Assembly: GCF_901709675.1 (NCBI RefSeq)
Contig: NC_051087.1
Span: 4,855,001 to 4,919,000 of the forward strand
From: Syngnathus acus
Lineage: Eukaryota > Chordata > Actinopteri > Syngnathiformes > Syngnathidae
Length of the DNA: 64,000 nucleotides
Direction of reading: 5' to 3'
Position numbers and translations under genes: made by a program. Numbering within the stretch: position 1 is the stretch's first letter; every line of letters begins with the position of its first letter. The notes under the pieces were generated by a model. The model made no database searches and was not told the origin of the DNA. It saw nothing but the letters and a program-made list of their open reading frames with translations. Shown here one piece after another: positions 25,531 to 35,532 of this stretch.

Positions 25531-27084
25531 TAAGTGTGTCACGCCCATTAATCAACTAAATGTACATGAACTTTTATCAGATTGTCTCTTGTGTTCTTTC
25601 TCTTTATCCAATGCTTATCTTTTTAAACTTTGGTCTCTTTTCAAACGCGTCGCATTCCATCAGGCAGCCTTATCGTGTTCACTCATATTATTCAGAAAAG
25701 CTAGACCCAAAGTGGCAGGCAGCAAGAAACATTTCAGGGATATATTTTGGAATTGCATTTGAACACTTTACAATTCAGACAGCTGTACGACAGACGAGAG
25801 TTCTCCTGAATTAAATTCCAAAGCGACATTGCTACTAAAGGCCCGCCGTTAGCGGATTTGACAGAAGGCCGCAGTGCCAACGCTGCCGCGTGGACGACAA
25901 GAAAACGAGGCAATCGAAAAGACAGATCATCATGTGCTATCACATCCCATCGCTCCAGATGCTTCACAGCCTGACACGGCATCACGTAACATTTCCACTC
26001 ATGTCGATGGTGCTATCGGTCAAATGGCGGCTAGTCGTTGCACTGGAAAGCTTCTCATGAGGCTTTTCTGCAAGCCTAATTTGCATAGTCTTCTTCCACG
26101 GACTACCAATCGGTAGCGCAGGTCGCCAGGCATTTTCTAGCGAAATCCGTTTTTGGGGGGGGGAAATGAATGCGTCGACTGCTGATTGCATAATCTTTTG
26201 AATGAATCACCTCAAATAACTGACTGGTGGGGGTGGGGGGTGGCCAAGCCCTCCCCTCTTGACCTCGCCTCCCTCCCCGCCTCCCCACCCAATTCGTTTC
26301 CCCTCCCAATTGTTTGGGTGGGGGCCGTCCCAATTGCTTGGGTCAAATCCAATTCCCTTCACATCTGACTTGGACACACACACGGCAAGTTCTCCCTGAA
26401 AAAAAGGTTTCTTTTCAAAGCTGTGGCCTCAAATGAAGTGAAATGATAATTTACAGTTGTTGTTTCGTGTTCCTTGTTGCAAGTCAAGAGACAAAGCAGC
26501 TAGTGACGGTGTTGCATTTCAACCACAGTGAATATTTCAAGAGCACTGAAAGTTATACCAGTCGGTAGTAAAAAAAAAAAGAAAAAAAAAAGCCCCTTTG
26601 GCTCACTAAACCTCTCTCGCTCCAACATTTGACAATCAAATGACGCAAACAGTTTTATGGCAACTAAAGAGATTTTGTCGTCTATATTGAATTATTCCAT
26701 AGACCCAATATAGACGTCAAAATTAGGTATGCACATAGACGACAGGTCTAATAGACATCTATGATGGCTCAGTGGGTAAAATAATCCATATTTGTTACGG
26801 GGTCGACTTGATAGTCACAGAGGATGAAAATACTCGAGAGTAAAATATTTGAGTCAGGATACCTTCAGTTCTATCTGCTTTTATCATTGATTGCATGTAG
26901 CAATAAAATTCAGACTTGGCAAAAACTCACTTTATCAAACTACGCTACGCCGTGTGCGTGATGCCGTAAATAATTAACAACTAATAAACAAACGTATTTC
27001 AATTTATTTATTTCAATTTATTGATTTCATTTTGTGATTGATGCAGAAATTGAAAACGCGACCCTCATGAGCGATTCAGAAATC

Positions 27085-27180
27085 GGATGGATGGATGGAT
27101 GGATGGATGGATGGATGGATGGATGGATGGACGGACGGATGGATGCATGGATGAATGCATGGATGAATGGATGGATGAAT
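27085..27180. repeat. (GGAT)n tetranucleotide array
   Basis: About 24 units of GGAT with point changes towards the right end (GGAC, GCAT, GAAT). Arrays like this commonly arise from the tail of fish retroposons. Confidence 0.85.
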
Positions 27181-27697
27181 TTAAACCGATATATGTACTA
27201 TTTAAAAGTTAATAGAGCCGCGCCCACGGACAAATCAAGATTGCTTTTCTAACAAAGCAAAACGTAAATGGATCGTCTCACACGGACTGGCTGTTGAGGG
27301 AACGTGTGCAGTAACACTGCCACCTTGTGGCCAGTAGTTTTAGTGCAGTAATTCAATGCATTGGAATGAACTGCGCTCAGGTTTTGAAACGGTTTTCTCG
27401 AGCTCATTTCCCCCCTCTCATAAGGCTAATCTGGCACTCGAACAGGGGTGTGTTGACTTTTTATATGCACTGTATGCCGCTTGGAAGAAAAAAAAAATTA
27501 TTTGTAAATATTTGATAGTTGGCCCTCAGAGGATTACTTCAAACACTAAAATGGGAAAAGGGTTCTCCACTTGTGCTCTAAATGAATCTCTAGATAATAA
27601 CTAAAAGTGCCATCCACTTAAGGGATGCTTTGGCAAGGCAAACAATACTGTGAGGATGCACTACGAGCGGCATACTCAAAATGAATGAAAATGATCT

Positions 27698-27804
27698 CTG
27701 CGATTGGCTGGCAGCCAGTTCAGGGTGTCCCCCGCCTACTGCCCGATGACGGCTGGGATAGGCTCCGGGGACAGAGCGGTACAGAAAATGGATGGATGGA
27801 TGGA
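27698..27804 (+). repeat. Teleost LINE 3' end with GGAT tail
   Basis: The stretch contains gcgattggctggca, cagttcagggtgtccccc, gctgggataggctcc and cagaaaatggatggatgg, ending in a short GGAT run. This is the well-known 3' end of an abundant fish non-LTR retrotransposon. Only the 5'-truncated tail is present. Confidence 0.7.
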
Positions 27805-27948
27805 AATTCCAACAAAGTCATTCGTCAAGCCTCACAGGAATTTTCCTTTGGATCGCACCAAAACTCAATTTCGCTCCTAGCCACGTGTGAATGAGCTCAG
27901 ACCAAACAAGGATTGATCGTTTCATTGATTATAGGGGGGGGGGAAAGC

Positions 27949-28435
27949 AAAATGCGCCTACAGTGGCAAATCTAAGCTTAATAAATGCACCTACAGTGGC
28001 AAATCTAAGGCAAATATTAATTACATGCGCCTACAGTGGCAGATCTCTCTAAATGTGCCTATAGTGGCAAAGGTTAAGGATTACATTCGCAGAATCGAAA
28101 TTCAACTTCACCCCTTGCCATGTATGAATGAGCTCATTCAGAACAAACAAGGATTGATCATCATTTTATTAATTATAGGGGGGGGGGGGGAAGAACAATC
28201 GAGTTTGATAAGCAAAAGAAGCATTATCAATCGAGAGCAAAATGCGCATACAGTGGCAAACCTAAGCCAAAAATTAATGATTAAATGCGCCGACAGTGAG
28301 CGGCAAAGGTAAGCTTAATCAACGACTAAATACGCCTAGTGGCAAAACTGAACTAAATGCACCTACAGTGGTAAATGGAAGCTTAATCAATGCCTAAATG
28401 CGCCTATAGTGGCAAATCAACGGCAGAATGCATGC
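27949..28435. repeat. Degenerate minisatellite, unit atgcgcctacagtggcaaa
   Basis: About ten imperfect copies of atgcgcctacagtggcaaa are separated by AT-rich links such as tctaagcttaat. A longer unit (gaatgagctca...acaaacaaggattgat...attatagggggggg) occurs twice, near 27885-27945 and 28125-28190. So the array grew partly by larger duplications. It begins about 60 bases beyond the stop codon of the GPI-type Ig gene and may lie in its 3' UTR. Confidence 0.75.
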
Positions 28436-28494
28436 AGTGGTCAATCAATGGCTGGCGGTCACTTTTTCTCCCTCCGCCTTCGGCTTGCTGTCTT

Positions 28495-31479
28495 CTAGGC
28501 GGCCAGCTGAAGCAGCAGATGCACCAGGGTGACCGTCACCAGCAGAGCAGGTGAGTAGGACAGGCCGCCGACGCCGCCGCCGTGATCGCCGGCGCCCTTG
28601 CCCGTGCCCTTGCCCTCGCCCAAATTGACTTGGTCAGTGCCGCTGTTACTGCTGCCGCCGCCGCCGCTGTTGTCCTTGCCGTTCTCAGTTGACTCCTTTT
28701 TGGCGCCGCCCGCATTGGTTCCTGACACACCTGAATGGGAGAATGGCAATTGGAGAAGGTCAGGTGGCAACGTTTGAACTTGCCGCACACTTTTGCGCGC
28801 AGTACTGCGAGTGCGGTTTGTAAAACAAAAAGTGCTGCTGAATGGGCTTGCTTATTGGTTGGTTTCCACTGCCAATGAAATGCAAAATGTTTTCGGGTCA
28901 ATCAAACTCACCCGGAATGTTGACGGTGAAGGACTCTTCGTCGGCAGCGTTGTAGCTGGCCGTGTAGGTTCCCGCGTCGTTTGCTACCAGGTTGGTGATC
29001 CTCAGCTTAATGTCATCTGTTCCGCTTTTGACGTATTTGACACCGGTAAGAGGTTTGTTGTCCTTCTTCCAGACGACCTTTTTGGTAGCTGTGCTTCCGA
29101 CTTTCAATACGAGGTCTTTGTTCAGGGTGCCCTCGCACGTCTTGGGTGTGGCACTGTTGCCCGTGCAGATTGGCGCCACTGCCAGCACAAGAAAAGCACA
29201 AGTGACCAAAGGGAAAGAAATGGTGCACAAGAAGTGGCAAGCGGCTTGCCTTGGACGTCGAACACTTCTGGCTTTGCGAGGCCGCCTTCCGCGGCCGTGT
29301 ACTCTCCCTCGTCCCCGGCTGCCAGATCCAGGATCGTCAGGGGAACGTTGTTGGGGGCAGGCAAGGTGTACTTATCTCCACTAACGGGGACGGTTCCCTT
29401 CGTCCAGTCGACCTCCTTTGTAGCAGTGGTTGTTGAGATCTTCAATTGGAGCTCTCCACCCTGCTTGCCCTTGCATGTCACCGTTTCAGACTGCTTGCCC
29501 GTGCAGACTGGTACCACTGCCAGCACAAGAAAAGCACAAGTGACCAAAGGGGAAAGAAATGGTGCACAAGAAGTGGCAAGCGGCTTGCCTTGGACGTCGA
29601 ACATTTCTGGATTTGTGAGGCCGCCGTCCGTGGCCGTGTAGGTTCCCTCGTCGCCTTCTTGCAGTTTCAGGATAGTCAGTACTTTTTTGTTGCTAGGATC
29701 GAACTGAGACTTATCAGTGTCTGCCACAATTGGAGTAGTTCCTTTCTTCCATTTGACAAGCTTGCTAGCTGTGCCTGCGATTGTCAATTTGACGGTTTCG
29801 CCCTTCTTGCGCTTGCACGTCACAGCTGAGCCACCAGTGTTGCCCTTGCATTCGTCTGTTGTCTGCACTGTTGCCAGCACTACAAAAGCAGAAGAGGGCA
29901 AAGTATATCATCACTCACTCACTCTGGTCTGGTCTGTGTGCAAAGTACACATTTGAGGAAAGACTGTTAGACGCTATTTGCCGTTTTCATTTCTGAATAT
30001 TCCTTTAGCCATTGTCAATTGTTGTCTTTGTTATGTTACTTTTTGGTTTGCGAGAGAAAGAGTTGGCACTGGCCCCAAACAGTAATCCGCTATTAATAAG
30101 ACCAAATTTAATTCACCCTTCTTGTTTGTTCCATGAGCGGTTTGAAATGTTTGGTTTTGGACAGGCTTTCTTTGAACCAAAGATAACATTTTCATTCCCT
30201 GGCAATGAAAGTGGTTTGAAAGGTTTTGTTTGAAATAGGCTTTGTTTGAAACCAAGATAACATTTTGTTTATATTCAAAATACGCATGTTTAAAAAAAAT
30301 CAGAATTTATTCTTAATTGCAAGTGGTTTGAAATGTTTCTTTAAATAGGCTTTCTTTGAAACCAAGGTAACATTTTGAAAATATTCAAACCACGTCATGA
30401 TCGGTTTGAAAATGGAAACTGATTCCCTTTGTTGGAAAAAAAATTCTTTAGAATGTATACGGTTTGCAATGAAAATGGTTTTAAATGTTTTGTTTTAAAT
30501 GGGCTTTCTTTGAAACCAAGGCAACACTTACAAATGTGATTTCCTTTGTTTAAAAAAAAATCGGAATTCATTCTTAACAGTGTATACCGTTTGCAATCAA
30601 AGTTTCCATGAGTGGTTTTGAATGTTGTTTTTTCTTTAAAAAGGCTTTCTTTGAAATCAAGGTAACATATTTTATCTATAGTCAAAAAACGCCATGTTCC
30701 GTTTGAAAATGCAAAATGTGATTTAATTTTTTTTTTTTTAAAAAGTCGGAATTCATTCTTAACAGTGAATACCGTTTGCAATCAAAGTTTCCATGAGTGG
30801 TTTTGAATGTTGTTGTTTTATTTAAAAGGCTTTCTTTGAAATCAAGGTAACATTTTGATTATCTGCAGTCAATAAACGCCATGTTCCGATTGAAAATGCA
30901 AAATGTGATTGCCTTTCATTTTTTTTTAAAAATCGCAATTCATTCTTAACAGTGTATACCGTTTGCAACGAGTGGTTTAGAAGTTTTTTTTTTTTAAAGG
31001 CTTTGTTTGAAATCAAGGTAACATTTTGATTAACTACGTATATTAAATAAAAAACACCACGTTGTTTCAAAATGCAAAATGTGATTCCTTTAACTGTTGG
31101 GGAAATCAAGTCTGAATTAATTCTTTTTAAGAGTATACCGTTTGCACATATATACATTTTTTAAATAGGCTTTCTTTGAAATCAAGGTAAAGTTATCTAT
31201 CTTCAAAAAGCGCCACGTTCTCTTTAAGAATGCAACATGGATTTCAATGTGTTAACAAAAATCCGAATTTATTCTTTATAGTGTATAAGTGAAGAGCTGT
31301 GGCAGAGAAAAAGCAAGGCGCACACAACAAAAGCGTCGTCTCCTAAGTCCAGTTTTATTCATGCGCCTAAAAGCTTGCGCAAAATGGTTAGCAACATAGT
31401 AATTGAATTCAACGGCCTTACCTTGCCCAAATTGCTCGCTGTACACGAGCACCAAGCACAGCAGCTTGGAGAAGTTCAT
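28495..31479 (-). CDS. Secreted, probably GPI-anchored protein with three divergent Ig-like domains
   Basis: Exons on minus: 31479-31422, 29879-29589, 29516-29250, 29178-28912, 28730-28495. All introns are phase 1; 372 residues. Exon 1 encodes the signal peptide (MNFSKLLCLVLVYSEQFGQ). Exons 2-4 each encode one domain of about 90-97 residues, with a cysteine pair near the start, W-K/T-K in the C strand, L-T-I-L-x-L and D-E-G-x-Y-T-A. The Y-x-C cysteine of ordinary Ig domains is replaced by A, as in CD2/CD48/CD58-type first domains. Exon 5 encodes a Gly/Ser/Lys linker and a hydrophobic end (SPALLVTVTLVHLLLQLAA) with no tail, typical of a GPI signal. Introns 2 and 3 have GC donors. I do not recognise the gene. 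A CD48/SLAM-like surface ligand is an inference from fold and anchor. Confidence 0.8.
29517..29588 (-). other. 72-base GC-AG intron without a stop in frame
   Basis: The minus-strand boundaries are CCAAG|GCAAGC and CTGGCAG|TGG. Length is divisible by three and no stop occurs in the exon frame. Retention would therefore add 24 residues, including a hydrophobic run (LVTCAFLVLAVVPV). The next intron, 29249-29179 (71 bases), is the same sequence minus one C, so its retention would shift the frame. Confidence 0.7.
30115..31270. repeat. Tandem satellite of about 170 bases in intron 1 of the Ig gene
   Basis: The word ggctttctttgaaa(c/t)caaggtaac recurs near 30165, 30236, 30348, 30502, 30642, 30827, 30998 and 31167. 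The last units are about 170 bases apart; earlier units are shortened. Each unit also has a T or A run, (g)gaattcattcttaacag and gtataccgtttgca. It fills most of the 1.5 kb first intron. Confidence 0.8.
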
Positions 31480-32539
31480 CTTCTTTCGATGATGACTAGG
31501 AAGGGAGGGAGCGTTCGGACCTGCTGCTGCTGCTGGTGCTGGAGCTGGAGCCGCGTGAAGAGGTGCGAGCAGGCGAATCCACTGAACCAAACGAGCCGAA
31601 AGAACTCAGCGAGCGAGCTTCCTATAAAGCGTTCAATCGCCGTCATCTTCAATGGCGCTTCGAAAGTTTGCACATTTGTTGCTCGTTCATTGGCTGCATT
31701 TGGGAACTTTATGACGAGTGCGTGCGTGCGTGCGTGCGTGATACACGTGCGCAAAAGCGGCCGCGTAAGCTTACATAACCCCCTTTGTCTTACGCCATAC
31801 AGCTCCTTTAAGTCTTTACGGAATGTCATCACTGTTGCGGCTCTGGGTCACGACGAGCGGCACTTTTTGTCCCTTTCACAAGTCTTTTCGATTCTTTTCC
31901 AACTCCACTGAACATACACAGCGCCGTCCGTCTCCGCGACATTCAAGTGCCCCTTATCGCGGTGGCGCCGTTCGTGGCAGTTGTAGAAATCGTCGCTACC
32001 AAAAAGACATTCAACCTCATTAAGAAATAACTCTAAAAAAATAAAATCACAATGACGACGATTGTGGACACACACAAAGACCATAAACAAATGGAACATC
32101 ACTGAAACAGCTTCTATGGTTTCACTTGCCAAATTGGTGGCATGGCTTGTTTTTATTTCGTGAGATCTGGACATCTTAAGCCCGAAATCGTTTGGGCACG
32201 ATGGCGTGTAAGCAATGCACAGGCCATCATTCGGAAGCGAATCCTGCAAAAAACAACACCGATTTTATTGGCACAATCTTGGGGTGGGGGATTCAATACG
32301 ATTTTGTCCCTTCTCACGTCTTTTGAGGAATTATTATTTTATTGATCGTTTGTATGTAGAAATTGTGTAATTATCTTCTTTTTCCGGGGCATTTTGTTCC
32401 CTAAAACAAATAAAATGAATAAAAACACTGACTCTTCGACTTATTGAACTGTAACTCTTTGAAGCACACGCGTGGGCCTGGGTTCTCCCCCCACACAAAA
32501 TGTGTACTCGTGTTGCTTTGTGCCGTTTGACAGAGCAAA

Positions 32540-32760
32540 GCGCAGGTTAACTCTAATGTTTCTATGTTATTATTTATTCATCACTCTTATTTATTCATTG
32601 TTTGTGCCTTCTTGTTTTTATTTGTCTGTGTTGTTTACTTGTATGTATATCGTGTACTATGTCTTGTCACCGTGGGATAGTGGGAATGTAATTTCGATTT
32701 CTTTGTGTCTTGGCATGTGAAGAAATTGACACTAAAGCAGACTTTGACTTTGACTTTGAT
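32540..32760 (+). repeat. Teleost LINE 3' end with (TGACTT)n tail
   Basis: It contains gtgtactatgtcttgtcacc, gtgggatagtgggaatgtaa, tttcgatttctttgtg and aagaaattgacactaaagc, then repeats of gactttgactttga. This matches a frequent fish non-LTR retrotransposon end. The upstream T-rich part from about 32540 appears to belong to it. Confidence 0.6.
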
Positions 32761-33679
32761 GTGGAGTCAGTCGACGGGGGCAGAGAATGGGCTGCTCGGT
32801 GACGTCATCAGCTCAAATTGCAATGTTTAATATGGACCGGGGCGATTCAGTTCACAGCGCTTTCATGAATATAATGTGCTTAACACGGGATAAAACACTC
32901 GACAGATTTTTCCAAATACTGTCAAGGCAGCACCTTTAAACAGCTAACACGGCACCTCTTTATTTACGCCACTTGTGGCAGAAAGACGCAAACCTTTCCA
33001 TCGTCACACAGCAAAAAGGCTTTCCCAACATGCTTTGTTGCCTTTAAGCAATTATATAAACGGATACTTTTCTTCAAACGCAACGTATGTATCAAACATA
33101 TAGTACGTGACAACGTGAAGAAGAAAACAGTAACCCCAGCCAATGCTTCGCCGAGGCCTCATGGACAAATTACATGCAAGCCAAGTGTTTGTGTTTGCCC
33201 ATTTCGGGCTTCAAGTGATTTCTGTGGCGTCGGTGTAGCAACGTGCTGGGACAACGGCAATGCCGGGTGACAGAAGACTTGAATTTGCAAAATACGAGCG
33301 TGCATGAAACAAATGTGAGAAATGACAAAAATGTACATACAGAGTTAGACAGAGTTGTCACAAGATAAACGACTCAAAAGAGTCACAGGTACGTGCAATG
33401 GCAAGAAGAAGAAAACCCAAATAGCAAGCATTCAGGAAAACCACATGCAATTAATGAGAAGGTCAAGTACTCCACGATTTGTGGATGGGGACTTTCTCTT
33501 TCAATACCCGTTGACACATCCTGGCCACTAGAGGGTAGTATAACACAGACGCTATAATGCACATCGAAAAGGACCCCTCCTCGGATGCTGAGCCCGACGG
33601 TGATCGATACGTGTGCGATTTTGCAAATGTTCCTCGGTTATTCGCACAGTGCAGGAAGCGGTCCCTGCTTCTCAGAGAT

Positions 33680-33809
33680 GGGGACTCGAGTCACTGTGAC
33701 TTGGACTCGAGTCGACTCGAGTCGCTGTTTTGATGACTTGTGACTTGACAAAAATAAAAAAAACTCGAGACTCGACTTGGACTTGGAAGTTAAAGACTCG
33801 GGACTCGAA
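33680..33809. repeat. CTCGAGTC-rich dispersed element fragment
   Basis: The palindromic word gactcgagtc recurs, with gtgacttgac and cgacttggacttgg between copies. It resembles a self-complementary element common in fish genomes. Confidence 0.5.
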
Positions 33810-34736
33810 AAGCCCATGCAGTGACTAAAATGCAAAGAGCCTTTTCCCAGGTAAGAAACCTCCCGACAGGGATTTCCGCTTGACAATACCGCCTGCACTC
33901 AAAATGGGTCGCTCCTCTCCCCTGGAACTTGTAAACGGGTCACGTAGTCATGTGCGCCAGAGGAGAGTTCAACTATTTCGAGAAAGCTCCTGGTGAAGGT
34001 GACAAAAAGCAGAGCGGATGGAGCCCGTGCTCTTTCATCCAAGACCATGAAAGATTTTTGAAATGTAGCCACATTCGTATCACGGGAATCATTAGGATCC
34101 AATGCCCTAATGCGGACATGATTAAAGACGTTATTTTTAATTGTTTGCGAACAAATCACTGCCTTGGGTCCTTAAGTATGAGATCAAAGAACATTAGGAA
34201 GTGAATTTGGCCAGTGGTGATTTACAGTCACACCAGGGCGGAACAATTTTTGAAAAATAATCCACTGTATCTTAATAAATCGCAGTTCCTCAGTCGACAC
34301 CTCGGCTCTAACCTAAGAATTACCACAACAAATTATACTCCAGACTATGATGCACTCGCAAAAAAGGGAAACCAACAATACTATTACTTTCTTTAGATGT
34401 ATTCTTTCACTGATTCTTCAAGATGATGTATTTGGTCAGAATGTTTGCCGTTGGATGTGATTTCGCCTCATGAGATGAACATATTTCGTAAATCTGACCT
34501 GCAGGCGCTGAAGTGATGGAAAATGCTATTCATTATAACAGTGTCGTATTTAATAAGAATCGCTGATAGTAGTTTTTTGGTGAAATGTTTTTTTAATGCT
34601 GTTAATGAATGCATTTGTTTTCAAAAAGCTTTTTTTTTTTAAAATCCATGCTTTAGTATCTACTAGAAGTAAAAACCTTTGATGCAATGACCTTTACATG
34701 TCATTTATATTACTTCACACAAACACTACATCCATC

Positions 34737-35013
34737 TGCTCCTGGTTCGGCCCCCCGGTCAAAATTTAGAACCCAATTCGGCCCGCAAGTCAAAATGTTT
34801 GCCCACCCCCGGTATAGCCTGTTGTTGCCTATTCGTGTCTGTTCTCGGAGTTGTATTGTGTCAAATAGAGTTCCCCCAAAATTGCGACTTGGACTCCGGT
34901 GCGACTTTTATGTTTTTCTTCTTCTCGACTATGCATTTTAAAGTTAAAGCCAAACGTTTTATGGCTGGTGCGACTTGCACTCGGGGGCGACTTGTAGCCG
35001 GGGAATTACGGTA
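34737..35013. repeat. Composite MITE-like element
   Basis: The left part reads ttcggccc..ccggtcaaaa and caaaatgtttgcccaccccc. The right part reads gcgacttggactccggtgcg, tgcgacttgcactcggggg and ends ggggaattacggta. Both are pieces of abundant fish non-autonomous elements; the terminal tacggta matches the MITE at 45362-45587. Confidence 0.5.
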
Positions 35014-35532
35014 ATTGCATTCTCCTTTTAGTCAAAGACATTTTATTAAGGACTCATTTAAACTCTTCCAAAATGTGATGATGCCCTGGAGAAAAAAGCA
35101 GCTCATCAGTGGCCGCGCAACGGTCCTGCGACTGCTGCGCGCAACACCGTGAAGCCGAGCGGCCACGAAGACCCGCGAGGAGACAGCTCGAGCCTTCTGG
35201 GATGCAGGAAAACAAACATCCATATGCCAGCAGTTATTGAGGTCGCTTGAAGGTTATCAGATCATCTTGAAACAACATGAATGGACAAAAGAAAAGACAA
35301 TGGCGGGCCTGCTTTTGATTCGGATGACGTCATACATCCGATCGGTGGACACCACACAAAAAGGAAGTGTCTGCAGGTTCAGCCCCCTACATCACAACAC
35401 TCCGCGTGACTTCAGAAGGATGTCATGTGTGAAGCAAGTCAAGAGAGGAAGAAAGACAGGGAGGTGTTGGGGGGAGCAGCTTTTTGTCGAGGCAGCTTGA
35501 AGCAGTCGCTCTTTTCCTCGTCTGCATCAAAG

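Larger units (their letters stand above)
23961..28430. other. Spacer rich in simple repeats, no supported gene
   Basis: No coding exon is recognised. Contents are a (TG)n tract (25488-25530), a GGAT tetranucleotide array, a retroposon tail, a CTCF-like word and a degenerate minisatellite, listed separately. Hidden upstream exons of the long (EF-hand) rab11fip4 form were looked for here and not seen. Confidence 0.5.
31610..35520. other. Intergenic region with retroposon and MITE relics
   Basis: This spacer lies between two divergently transcribed Ig-type genes. No exon is recognised. It contains a short GTGC run near 31718-31738, a retroelement 3' end, a CTCGAG-rich fragment and a MITE-like composite, listed separately. 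A possible TATA-like word (minus TTTATAGG, near 31622-31629) lies about 145 bases upstream of the GPI-type Ig gene start. Confidence 0.5.

Noticed and set aside
26103-26368. Overlapping proline/glycine-rich frames on both strands
   Set aside because: They come from a G/C-rich low-complexity stretch without splice signals or family motifs.
23961-28430. EF-hand exons of the long rab11fip4 form
   Set aside because: No D-x-D-x-D-G loop flanked by splice sites was found in any frame.
27949-28435. Regularly spaced direct repeats resembling a CRISPR array
   Set aside because: Units are imperfect, spacers vary and are AT-rich links, and the context is a fish genome; it is a minisatellite.
28898-29230. 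A separate small protein with its own signal peptide (PLVTCAFLVLAVAP)
   Set aside because: The hydrophobic start is the pyrimidine-rich end of intron 3, also present in intron 2; the frame begins at no convincing promoter or ATG context.
29122-29901. A single long reading frame of 259 codons through two Ig domains
   Set aside because: It crosses a 72-base intron with plausible GC-AG boundaries and runs out of frame after the next one; the spliced model keeps all domains and phases.
31375-31911. 178-codon frame on plus opposite the Ig gene start
   Set aside because: It is antisense to the signal-peptide exon and promoter, with no protein motif.
33680-33809. CTCGAG palindromes as a regulatory cluster
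   Set aside because: The pattern matches a dispersed fish repeat and no gene start lies near.
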